From Selaginella moellendorffii (taxonomy: Eukaryota > Streptophyta > Lycopodiopsida > Selaginellales > Selaginellaceae): DNA of 64,000 nt. Shown one piece after another: positions 55,676 through 64,000 of the stretch (position 1 is its first letter; every line of letters starts with the position of its first letter). The DNA is taken from contig NW_003314306.1 of NCBI RefSeq assembly GCF_000143415.4, positions 923,479 to 987,478 on the forward strand. The letters run 5' to 3'. The position numbers and the translations under genes are program-made. The notes under the pieces were generated by a model. The model was not told the origin of the DNA and made no database searches. It worked only from the letters and a program-made list of their open reading frames with translations.

Positions 55676-57262
55676 ACCCGCTCAGAGTTTTGTTTCCGTG
55701 GAATGCCAGCTTTGCGCTGGACTCAACCACGAAGCTTTTGCCGAGAAAGAGCGACGAGGACAACAGCAGCTCGCCGAGAAAGTGCGGCGAGGACAGGCGA
55801 GCCGTTTTCGTGTTTGACGAGGCAAGGGGTCTGAATGAAACCTCAGCTCCGCTGGGCGCTCAGAGTTTTGTTTCCGTGGAATGCCTATTTTGTGCTCATG
55901 CTGGACAATCGCGAAGTTTTTGCCAAGAAAGAGTGACGAGGACAACAGCAGCAGGGCCTTGAAGACCGGGAGATGCTTATTGCCTCCGATCTACTTCTTG
56001 CTAACTTTGCAACTAGACATGCTCAAGCCGGGCCTGAGCGTTGCGGAGTATAGTTCTTCGTCAACCTGGATGAAGTATGGAAGGCCTGTGCGGGCCGCCA
56101 GAATAGGATAGGGTGAAATGGGAATCAGTAATGAGTTCGCCATTGAAGGCAAGGTGACAGAGAGCCAGGGATGGTATTGTTTGCTGCTGCAACAGGCCTG
56201 CAGGTGTGTCCTCGCTGCCCGATGGTAGCGTCACATATGAACGTCGTATTACTATGAAAAACAGGTTGTTTGTCGCTCTTCCAGCGACGCCCAGCTGCTA
56301 GCCTGCTCAAGTTCAAGAAGTGAAGCGGTATGCTTAGCTGGTACCTTCATCCGATCAAAGTGGTGGTCCCCTGTTCTGCAATTCTTTTGCCGTGCGGGAA
56401 GTCCCGGATACTGCAGCGAGATACTTTGCAGGAGGCCTTGCTATCGGGCATCAAGCGGAAAACGATATGCGTGGTGCCGATCTCATTCTTCCTGAGGGGA
56501 TGACTTGCTGCGTTGTGTCCCTGAAGACGAGGGGCGGTGTCTCATCCGAGCTCACCAAGTGGAAAGTTCTTCCTGTGGTTACCGTGTATGTCAATGCAAG
56601 GAGCAAGCAGTTGCGGACACAAAGTCTTGGCTTTTGTGGGATCAGGAGGAGGATAAGAGTGATCTCCAGCTGACATGCTATGGCCTTGATGGCAACTTCG
56701 GTTACCTGTCAAGGGAGGTGAGGGGCCTGCTCAAGAACATACTCGTAACCAGGCCGGATCCCCTTAAAGGTGCGGGAAGCCGAGTGGATCAAGCAAATGC
56801 TGCCGTTTCAGTGCGAGGCAGACTTCGTCGTGTCTCCGGCGGCAGGCATGAGTCTATGCTCATGGATTACTCGGTTTCACGGAGAAGTTGATCTCGAGTT
56901 AGTACTTGCTCTATCTCGTACTCTTGGTTCAATTAACTGTGATCTGAGCTCGAAGTAATACTAGTTCGCTGCTTACGCTTTGCTCTCTGTGCTGTTACTT
57001 TGGCTTGATTTTGGATCTGCTCACGGAAGAGAAGCTACCAGGTATGCTTAGTAATGTTCGAGCTCGACCTTTATTATTTTGTAGATTACTTATGGTGTGA
57101 TGTATCATAAATGGTAAGTCAGCTCTTTCTTTCTTGTAACTCGCGGATGAGATCCTAAACATAGTATACAACGAAAGGTTTATTGCAACTTCTAGAAAAA
57201 GATTCGGTATGAACCATATGAGACAGCCGTTCGTCTTAACAATGGTTGTCTCTTATGTTTCC
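55672..57262. repeat. Large inverted repeat, right arm
   Basis: Reverse complement of 52257-53842. It carries the decayed unrecognised gene in plus orientation but stops short of the N-terminal part found at 53929-54250, so this arm is likely the derived, truncated copy. The outer edge at 57262 falls just before a templated 23-bp inversion. Confidence 0.93.
55680..56958 (+). pseudogene. Decayed unrecognised gene, truncated copy
   Basis: Same blocks as in the left arm, in plus orientation: VFVFDEARGLNE, EDREMLIASDLL, REVPDTAARYFAGGLAIGHQ, QEEDKSDLQLTCYGLDG and EAEWIKQMLPFQCEADF, ending at a stop at 56958. A splice from LVTRPDPLK to REAEWIKQM is possible. It lacks the 5' part. Confidence 0.5.
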
Positions 57263-57269
57263 GACATTT

Positions 57270-57394
57270 CCAAAGACAAGCCTAGGGTAGCTTGAAAATT
57301 TGGCTGAAGTGTGTGATTTTGGCAGTAGAATCCCGTTTCGATTGATTCCAATCGCCCCCGAGAGAATTCTCAGCTACCCTAGGCTTGTCTTTGG
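57270..57394. repeat. 23-bp inverted repeat at a duplication junction
   Basis: 57270-57292 (CCAAAGACAAGCCTAGGG...) is the exact reverse complement of 57372-57394. The right member is native to block A except for a 'tttgg' addition absent from copy 1; the left member fills the gap between the large inverted repeat and block A. This looks like a templated insertion made during break repair. Confidence 0.85.
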
Positions 57395-57678
57395 ATCATA
57401 GCCTTTCATTTGTCCCATTTTGGTGTCTCTTTCGTTCACTTGCGTGCTAAGGGCTGATTCATAAGTAGCTAGAGTTCTTTCGATGGCTAGTCTTTAGTGG
57501 ATTGGTCCTCACTTCTCCATTCTTTTTTTTTGTTGTTTCGCAAAGCTTGCTTGGGCTTGAGTTCATTGTCTACTTTTTTGTTTCATTGCTGCTAAAGACT
57601 TGGTCCGGCTAGAGTTCTCGTCCTTTAAAAGCTTTTTATCTCGAGTCTTCGGGAGTTCTTACCATACATTCTTTCCAG

Positions 57679-58693
57679 GGATGTTCCGGACGTCAAAAGA
57701 GCAATCTTGGCATGCCTTGTGTCAAGCGTGTACTCACTCCAGCACGACAGATCGAAAAACTACACAGGAACTCCGCAAGCTCTCGCTCCTCCCTGGTGGA
57801 CGTCCTTCAACTACGAGCTCCTCGACGTGATCCTCGGCAATGACAAGCTCCGGATCAACGGCGCAGTGTTCGTGTGGAACTACAAAAACCACTGGAAGCC
57901 TGCCAGAGCTCCGATGGTGGTCCTGGCGCTCAGAGGCACGGACAGCCTAACCAGCGACTACATCGTCGACTTCAAGATCGCCAACCAGGAGCTTTACAAG
58001 ACAGGCAGGTTCACAGCCGCGTACAACGCTCTCCGAAACGCCGTCGCATGGCATGGCAAGGACAACGTTTGCATCACGGGGCACTCGCTCGGAGCAGCGG
58101 TGGCGCTCTCCGCCGCTCGGATGATGGCATCGCATGGCCAGTTCGTCGAGGCTCATCTCTTCAATCCGCCATTCTCGTCCTCGACCGCTCCATACAAGTC
58201 ACTCTTCGGTGCTGAGACTTACAGCAATCTCCAAGAGGTTTACACCGTTGCAAAGGCCGGGCTCGTCAACTTACTGGTGGATGCCGCAAAGAGAAGGGAG
58301 TCCGAGGCAGAGTTTGCGGCACTTGGAAGCTGGTACCCGGACATGTATGTTCATCCCAGTGATCCGGTATGCTCGGGCTTTCTCGAGCACTTCAAGAACT
58401 ATCAGTATATGCTACAGGGGAAGTACGCGAGATTGGCGATGCCTCACGAATCCATCCGGGGCGTGCTCTGCTCCTCCAAAGCGAAGCCGCATCACCTCAT
58501 CCCCTCGGCAAGGCTTCACGTCCCAGCGGATGAAGGCAAAGCTGCGAGTGCTCGAGACGCTCATTCTCTTACACAGTGGTGGTCGGATGGAGCAGTCGTT
58601 CAGGTGCAATTTGTCAACTTGACAGGTCAAGAACACTTGGATCATCCGCTGCAAATCCCGTTTGGGGGGATAAGCTACGAAGCTATGGTGTAG
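57679..58693 (+). pseudogene. Lipase-like gene copy 2, missing exon 1
   Basis: Exon 2 is complete (acceptor before 57679, stop at 58693) and encodes the same protein as copy 1 except for one Phe-to-Leu change. The upstream segment holding the ATG and first 20 codons is deleted between 'ggctgaagtg' and 'tgtgattttgg', sites that share GTGT microhomology. No in-frame ATG precedes the catalytic region until inside the domain, so it can hardly make a full enzyme unless a new first exon is used. Confidence 0.85.
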
Positions 58694-59183
58694 TACGCGG
58701 CTATGACTTCATGGTACATATTTTCTCTGTGCTCAAAGAACCCACCCGAGAAAAAAGTTTTTATTTTTCCTGTGCTAAACCAAGGTTTGAAGAGAACGCG
58801 GCGTGTTTTCGACGTTCAATCTGACTGGAAGAACGTCACAGGTGGATGTTTACCACGTCATGACTTTACAATGAACACTTTCATTGTCTGCTCGAGCCAA
58901 AGCCTTCAAAGTACGTTTGCTCGCGTTTGTTTTTGTTAGATGGTTAAAGAGAGAAAAAGGCCGGATAATGAGAGTTGGCGGTTTCAACTAGAGAAGCACA
59001 AGCCCAGTGAGGACAGATAGTGGGAATAACTTCAGAAAGAAGAAGCTGAGCTTCCCGAAAATGAGATTTTTTCGTCACTCTTTAGGTTATGAGAAGGGTT
59101 TACTCGTGGTAATCTTGTCAGTTCCTTTTGGGGCTCATCCTTTTGCAGTACTATAAGGTACTCTTCTAGGGATTGCCCTTGTG
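58694..59183. other. Intergenic: lipase 3' to F-box 5' region
   Basis: 490 bp with the F-box gene's leader. A GCAG acceptor near 59149 suggests a 5' UTR intron, matching the donor 'gaag|gtaatctt' seen in copy 1 at about 44529. Confidence 0.4.
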
Positions 59184-60419
59184 ATGAAGAAACAAGCGCC
59201 TGTGTTGCTGCAAGACGACACTTTGGAGACGGTTCTCAGCTATGTGGACCTGGCCACACTAGCGACCTCATGCTCCGCCGTTTGCAAGTCATGGAACGCC
59301 ATCATCGGCGATCCATCCTTTCGCCGCCGCTGGTGCCAAAACAGTGGCCACAAGGAATCCTTGCGGCTTATGACTAGCTCCTTCGACTACGGCGAGCGTT
59401 GCCACGCCTGGGATCCATCACGGCCCCAACGCAGCGTGGAGTTTCCGTTGCCCCACAAAACGGAAGAACTTCCTAACGCTCAAGTGGTTGCTTCCGCGGG
59501 TGGCCTGGTATGCGTCTTCAGGACGCACAGGGGCATGGTTGATCCTGCTGATGATGTGTTTCACCTGGTGGTGGGGAATCCAGTGACCCAAGAGTGGAGC
59601 GAACTACCACCGCTCCATTGGGAGGACAGAGAAAGATGCACTTTAGCGGGAGTGATCGACTTTGCCATGTTCGTCGACAAGAATGGCTTCAAAGTCGGTC
59701 TGCACTACACCGCTGTCGACTTCTCAGGCCACTGGTGCTGCATCTACGACTCGGCAACGCGCTCCTGGTCTTCTCTCCCCAAGCTCCCGTTCTCGCCAGC
59801 CTACGTCAAAATGAAGGCGCAGCGGCTTTCAGATTACAGCGTGGACGTGGCACCCCCTGCTGTATTCCCAGGCTTGGACGATTACTTCTACGATCTCACC
59901 ATCCTGGGATTTTACGACTTTGGCCGCGCCAGGTGGAGCACCGGGGAAGTCGTGCGCAGCCTGAGGATTACAACAGGCCTGGAAGACAAGGTTGACCCGG
60001 ATGGAGAGATCCTGCGCTGCGTCTTGCCGCTCCCGGGACTGTGCACCGCGAGGCTGTGGGAGTACAATGGCCAGCGATACTTGGCAAGTGGCTGGGTGTA
60101 TGCGGGAGGCTACCGCGAGGCAGGGGAGTCCGGAGTTGATGGCTATGGCGTGTGGAAGGTTGACGACAAGGGTGGCTTGGTTGCCGTCTCTGCAAAGACC
60201 CATAAATCGATCCTTCGTCAAGTGTACGCTGGGCAGCGCTCTATAGGAGCGGTTTTCCGTTGTTCTGTTCATGCAGAGGCCAATCTGGTGATCTTTTCAG
60301 AGATAGGGCTCATGTTTGTTTACGACTTGAGCACAGGGGATTGGGGCGGAGTAGGGGGGCACGTAGATGAATATTCACAAGCAGTGATTTTTCGCCCGTC
60401 CCTCAGGGCACCTAGATGA
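59184..60419 (+). CDS. F-box protein, intact copy
   Basis: 411 aa, ATG at 59184 (the frame is open from a GTG just before). The F-box motif at about 6-50: APVLLQDDTLETVLSYVDLA, SAVCKSWNAIIGD and RRRWCQ, the Skp1-binding element of SCF ubiquitin ligases. The rest is a beta-rich substrate-recognition region with kelch/FBA-like strands: VVASAGGLVCVF, FHLVVGNPVTQEWSELPPL, KVGLHYTAVD, CCIYDSATRSWSSLPKL, GRARWSTGEVVRSL, YLASGWVYAGG, ANLVIFSEIGLMFVYDL. Substrate unknown. It is the functional partner of the broken copy at 44.6 kb, differing from it by about eight residues. Confidence 0.88.
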   Translation: MKKQAPVLLQDDTLETVLSYVDLATLATSCSAVCKSWNAIIGDPSFRRRWCQNSGHKESLRLMTSSFDYGERCHAWDPSRPQRSVEFPLPHKTEELPNAQVVASAGGLVCVFRTHRGMVDPADDVFHLVVGNPVTQEWSELPPLHWEDRERCTLAGVIDFAMFVDKNGFKVGLHYTAVDFSGHWCCIYDSATRSWSSLPKLPFSPAYVKMKAQRLSDYSVDVAPPAVFPGLDDYFYDLTILGFYDFGRARWSTGEVVRSLRITTGLEDKVDPDGEILRCVLPLPGLCTARLWEYNGQRYLASGWVYAGGYREAGESGVDGYGVWKVDDKGGLVAVSAKTHKSILRQVYAGQRSIGAVFRCSVHAEANLVIFSEIGLMFVYDLSTGDWGGVGGHVDEYSQAVIFRPSLRAPR

Positions 60420-60674
60420 TCCAGAAAGGAGGATGAACGCCACACAAACAGGTATTGTTAATCCTGAGCTAGTCTGTAAGTTAACGAGACTTCCTGGGCT
60501 GGCAGGAACACACACACCTGTTTGGAGCATTGGCGAAGTCTGTCTATTATTCAAGAATTATACACATTATGTACATATAAGATTTTGAGATTCTATGTAC
60601 ATAGAAGATTTTGCCTCCCAGAGGATTGCTACTCAACAGTACGGTAGACATATTCATGATGGGGATGAAAGTCT

Positions 60675-61248
60675 ACTCTTCAAATCAATCAATGCCTCGT
60701 GATCCGCTGGTACGCTGCACCATTCCTGGGCCATATTCGTAGGTCGGATTCGAGACCTCCGCGCCGAAGATCTCACGCTGCTGCGGCCGTGGTCTCCTTG
60801 TTCCACTTTAGAATTTGTGACCTTAGCAGGCAAAGCTCATGAACATGCTCTCCATCCGCGATCGCAGTCTTTGCGCTCCCTCGCCGCGGCCTTTGGAAGC
60901 CGCCGATAAGACTGCGCCACTTTCTGGCGGCTCCTGGTAGAAAAAGAAAAAGAAAAAAAACAAAACAAAACCAAAGAACCTTTTTGCTTTCCCGTCAAGG
61001 CGAATTTCTGGAATTCGTCTTCGCTGCTCAAGACGATTGTCGCTCAATCCGGCAGCTCTTTAAACATCTACGACCACAAAACAAACGCGTGACCACCGTA
61101 GCAAAACATTTCACATACTTACTTTCATAAATCGTGATCATTCGAGCATATCACGACAACAAAAACTATGAGGCGACATCCAAAGTGAAAACCATTTCTT
61201 CAGAACATCGAAAACAAGAACTTACATGAATAACTTTGCGCCATTGTT
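60675..61248. other. Unique segment between two duplicated blocks
   Basis: On the minus strand, 60825-60935 is open after a TACCAG acceptor (EPPESGAVLSAASKGRGEGA, RSRMESMFMSF, stop), and 60975-61040 reads LEQRRRIPEIRLDGKAKR before a GTTC site. These may be two exons of a gene fragment; I do not recognise it. It lies downstream of the orphan APD1 promoter copy, on the strand that promoter would transcribe. Confidence 0.3.
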
Positions 61249-62690
61249 TCAACCTCTTTCTCCTCCAACCAAGAACACGAAGGAAAAAAAAAAACCTCTC
61301 CCCCAGATAGACGCAGAGAAAGAAAGCCCAAGCGCAGGCAGCAAGAAAGAAGAGAGACTTACCCGTGTAGCGTTTTGGAGCATTCCCTGGGATCCAATGG
61401 AGGCGGCCGAGCAAATGGGTCGGCGCTAAACCTTGCGAGGCGCGGCGGCGAGCACAGCCCAGTTCCCCAATCGCTGGAATCGGCGAGAGCGGCGGCCCCA
61501 TAAGCCTCCAAATCTTTGCTTGCCACCTTTTGCTAGACGAAACGAGCGAGGGGACTAGCGCACCACCCTCGACGCCATGGATGGTGGTGGTGGTGGACGC
61601 TTAAACTCGCGCACACGCACACGGGGGCACACCACTTAATAGAAAGAAAGAGAAAGAAAGAAGAAACCCAACCCAACTCTCTCCTCTCTCTTTGAGTTGA
61701 TGGCCTAACTCTCTAAGTAAGAGTGCGATGCACGACTTTCAACTCTAACACGGGCAAACAATGGGAGAGAGAGAGCCCAAAAGGTAAGAAAAAAAAAGAG
61801 ATTGAGAAGAAAAAACGGCAAAAAGAAGAACAATGAGGGTTAAAATGTATAAACCGACTTGGGTGGTGGAAATTATTTCCCCCCAGCGGTCCAATCCATG
61901 GTGGCTTAAGGTGAGATTAAAGGCTAATCACAATTAGCCGCGGGCCAACGACTGCTATGTGCCACCGCCACCCTTCGGGAAAACAAATAGGATTTGTGTT
62001 AACCGAGGTGGAGTTTATTACCATTAGCGGGTGATTAGCGCCGCAGGCGTCAGATTGCTTTGCAGCAACGGTGAGGATTGGAGGGCGCCAGCGCTTTACA
62101 GGTCTACGTGTACGCTGCATGGACCAGGAAGCAAAAAGCAAAAAATAATGCCTGCCTCTCTTTTATATGTTTCAAGCCTTGTTGTGTTTTTTCAGGGGCC
62201 ACCACCTTTGGGTTTGTAATGAGGGAAAATTTTGACAAGGATGTGGAGTTTGTGGGTCGGCCTGCTGCCGCTGCCTCGTCTAGCAATAAAGTGGAGAAAG
62301 GGGGTGCAATCGCCACCGTTACTTTTAGCGCTTACCTGTCCCATTATGCTGGATTTTGATTTTGGTCAATGATTAGGTACTTTAAGATATTTAACCATAT
62401 TTATGTACTAAATTGTTTCTGAAGACACTAATCATCAAGTAGACTTTAAAACTAAATTCTACCGCCAAAACAAACATGCCAAAAATTAAATATGAAGAAT
62501 TACACAAATGGTTTTCCAAATTAATTTCATCTCATCACATATATGTGATAACTTAAGCAGAATTTGATACAAACTAAGAACTCTGCAAGTATGAGAGTAA
62601 TTTGTTTTTGAAATAAATTAAAAACAGTAACTTAAATTAATATAACAACTTAGAGAAAATTAAAATTCTTTTGCTGTATAATATATTAAA
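61249..62690. repeat. Segmental duplication, copy 2: orphan APD1 promoter/5' UTR
   Basis: Direct copy of 31788-33210. The 5' UTR donor CGG|GTAAGTCTC is kept at about 61355, but the APD1 coding exons are absent. Numerous small differences (poly-A length, short indels, substitutions) show it is older than the block A duplication. Confidence 0.85.
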
Positions 62691-64000
62691 TATCTGTTTT
62701 CCAAAACACACGTAATTATAATCCATCACACATTATAGTGGCACTAAATTTTAATATAGAATAAATAAAATAAATAAATAAAATTTCATAAAGACTAGTA
62801 TACTAGTTCAACTTTTTGTTATTATATTATTAAATTTAGCTTCTATTTATCTTTTTCTATGAACCCTTTAATTTAAAATTTATATTTTAAAATTATTAAT
62901 GTAAAAAGATATGGGAATATTAAAAAAATAAGGAATTAAAATAACTAATGTCAAAGAAAAAAAGAAGAAATAAATGTTATAATATAAAACTATTATAAAA
63001 ATTATTTTTAACTTGTGACAATGATAAAGGCTGTCAAGTATAATAGTTAATACTTTATTTGATGTATCTCACAAATTTGTTTGATTTGATTTAAAACTAT
63101 TTTATATAAATAATTATTTTACTATAAAATTATTTTTTGGAAAAGTATAATGTGTTAACCATCTATCCAAAATTTTAGAATGATTTTTTATTTTATCTAT
63201 GTTAATTAATCTAATTATTTTTTATTTCTTAACTATTGGTTTATAAGTAAACAAAATCAGCTATAAATATAACATTAAAAATAAAAAATTTTATTCTCAA
63301 ATTGATAGCATAAGAAGACGTGTTTTTGAAAAAAACCATGTAAAAGTTTTGGTGGCCAATAGGTAGTTAGCATAGTTAGTTAAAGAGGGAAAACAATGGC
63401 ATAACAACTCTTATAAATCTAAGACTTTATTAACATATTTATATATGGTAAAAATATGCTCTAATATACTCCTTTAATTAAAGCATTTATACACAACAAG
63501 AATCCTTTTTAGTGCGAGCTAGTCTAATTTACAATTGGGTTTAACTACTATACTTACAATTATGGGATTAGGGCAAATATAAATAACATGTATACTAATA
63601 TGGAGTGCATTAATAAGCTTATGCTTTTTGCCATAGGCACTAACAACAAATGTGTTACTTGGGAGAAAAACAAATGCAAAGTAATGAAAGTGTATGTGAG
63701 TAAAGTAAGGCACTATTGAAGCACTAGACTTAGGATTAGGTTGCAAAATTAATAGTAATGCATTTTATGTGTTATGTAGGTTGTAATTGACGAAGAGAGA
63801 AAACAAGTGTTGCACTATTGAAAAATTCAATACAAAGAAATCCAAATAATGGATTTAATGAAACAAGAGTCAAGAAGAGTCACCATAATTATGGTGAAGC
63901 AAAGTGTAATTTATTTAAGCTAATGTTGCACTTAGACAAGCCTATATCATTTGAGAAGCAATTGAGCTTTAAAGCCATCTCCCAGAGGTTGAAATGGTAA
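62691..64000. other. AT-rich gene-free end of window
   Basis: Highly AT-rich, ORFs short and low-complexity. The last frame (63818 onward) runs off the window but shows nothing recognisable. Confidence 0.6.

Larger units (their letters stand above)
57314..60674. repeat. Segmental duplication block A, copy 2
   Basis: Pairs with 42774-46111 in direct orientation. It differs mainly by small indels in noncoding DNA, by loss of 193 bp containing lipase exon 1, and by keeping the 14 bp lost from the first F-box copy. Confidence 0.93.

Noticed and set aside
60825-61047. Firm minus-strand gene
   Set aside because: Two frames look exon-like but I cannot join them with confidence or recognise the product; noted only as a possible fragment.

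Overview
This is plant nuclear DNA, most likely from a lycophyte such as Selaginella; that assignment is inference from content, with no database search. The evidence is many 50-70 nt GT-AG introns in single-copy housekeeping genes, very short intergenic distances, a large intronless PPR gene, a plant-only gene set (DUF674, NHL/LEA-2, S1 self-incompatibility family, AP2, U-box) and an SSUH2-like gene. AT-rich gene-free blocks alternate with GC-richer gene blocks.

Layout. 1-2.6 kb: AT-rich, no gene. 2.6-5.1 kb: an SSUH2-like gene followed by a partial tandem copy of its 5' part and an unrecognised ORF. 5.1-8.3 kb: only weak coding fragments. 8.3-21.2 kb is the conserved core: a RanBP2-ZnF/RING/UBC E2-E3 hybrid (-), DUF674 (+), PUB62-type U-box protein (+), signal peptide peptidase (+), kinesin motor (+) and NHL/LEA-2 protein (+). 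21.8-30.2 kb holds minus-strand families: two tropinone-reductase-like SDR genes separated by about ten degenerate tRNA-Val(AAC) units plus one intact-looking tRNA, then S1-family genes, an unrecognised gene and an intronless PPR gene. These form a duplicated block in which different members have decayed in each copy. 30.4-31.2 kb: an APD1-type AP2 gene (-), whose promoter region recurs at 61.2-62.7 kb.

35.3-40.9 kb is a complete young Ty3/gypsy chromovirus (387-bp LTRs, AGAAG target duplication, intact gag and pol, chromodomain). It shows two striking signals: a -1 frameshift cassette (GGGAAAC, 6-nt spacer, perfect 10-bp stem) at the gag-pol overlap, and no tRNA-type primer site. Instead, the sequence just after the LTR is complementary at 14 of 15 bases to the predicted 5' end of the element's own transcript, as in self-priming Tf1/sushi elements.

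42.6-64 kb is a mosaic of recent duplications. A lipase + F-box block (42.77-46.11 kb) recurs at 57.31-60.67 kb with reciprocal damage: the first copy has a good lipase and a broken F-box gene, the second the reverse. Between them lie three broken S28 serine-peptidase copies and a roughly 1.6-kb inverted repeat with about 99% identical arms, whose spacer carries a perfect 54-bp hairpin. The last 1.3 kb is AT-rich without genes.

Splice models were built by eye from reading frame, GT-AG sites and remembered family motifs.
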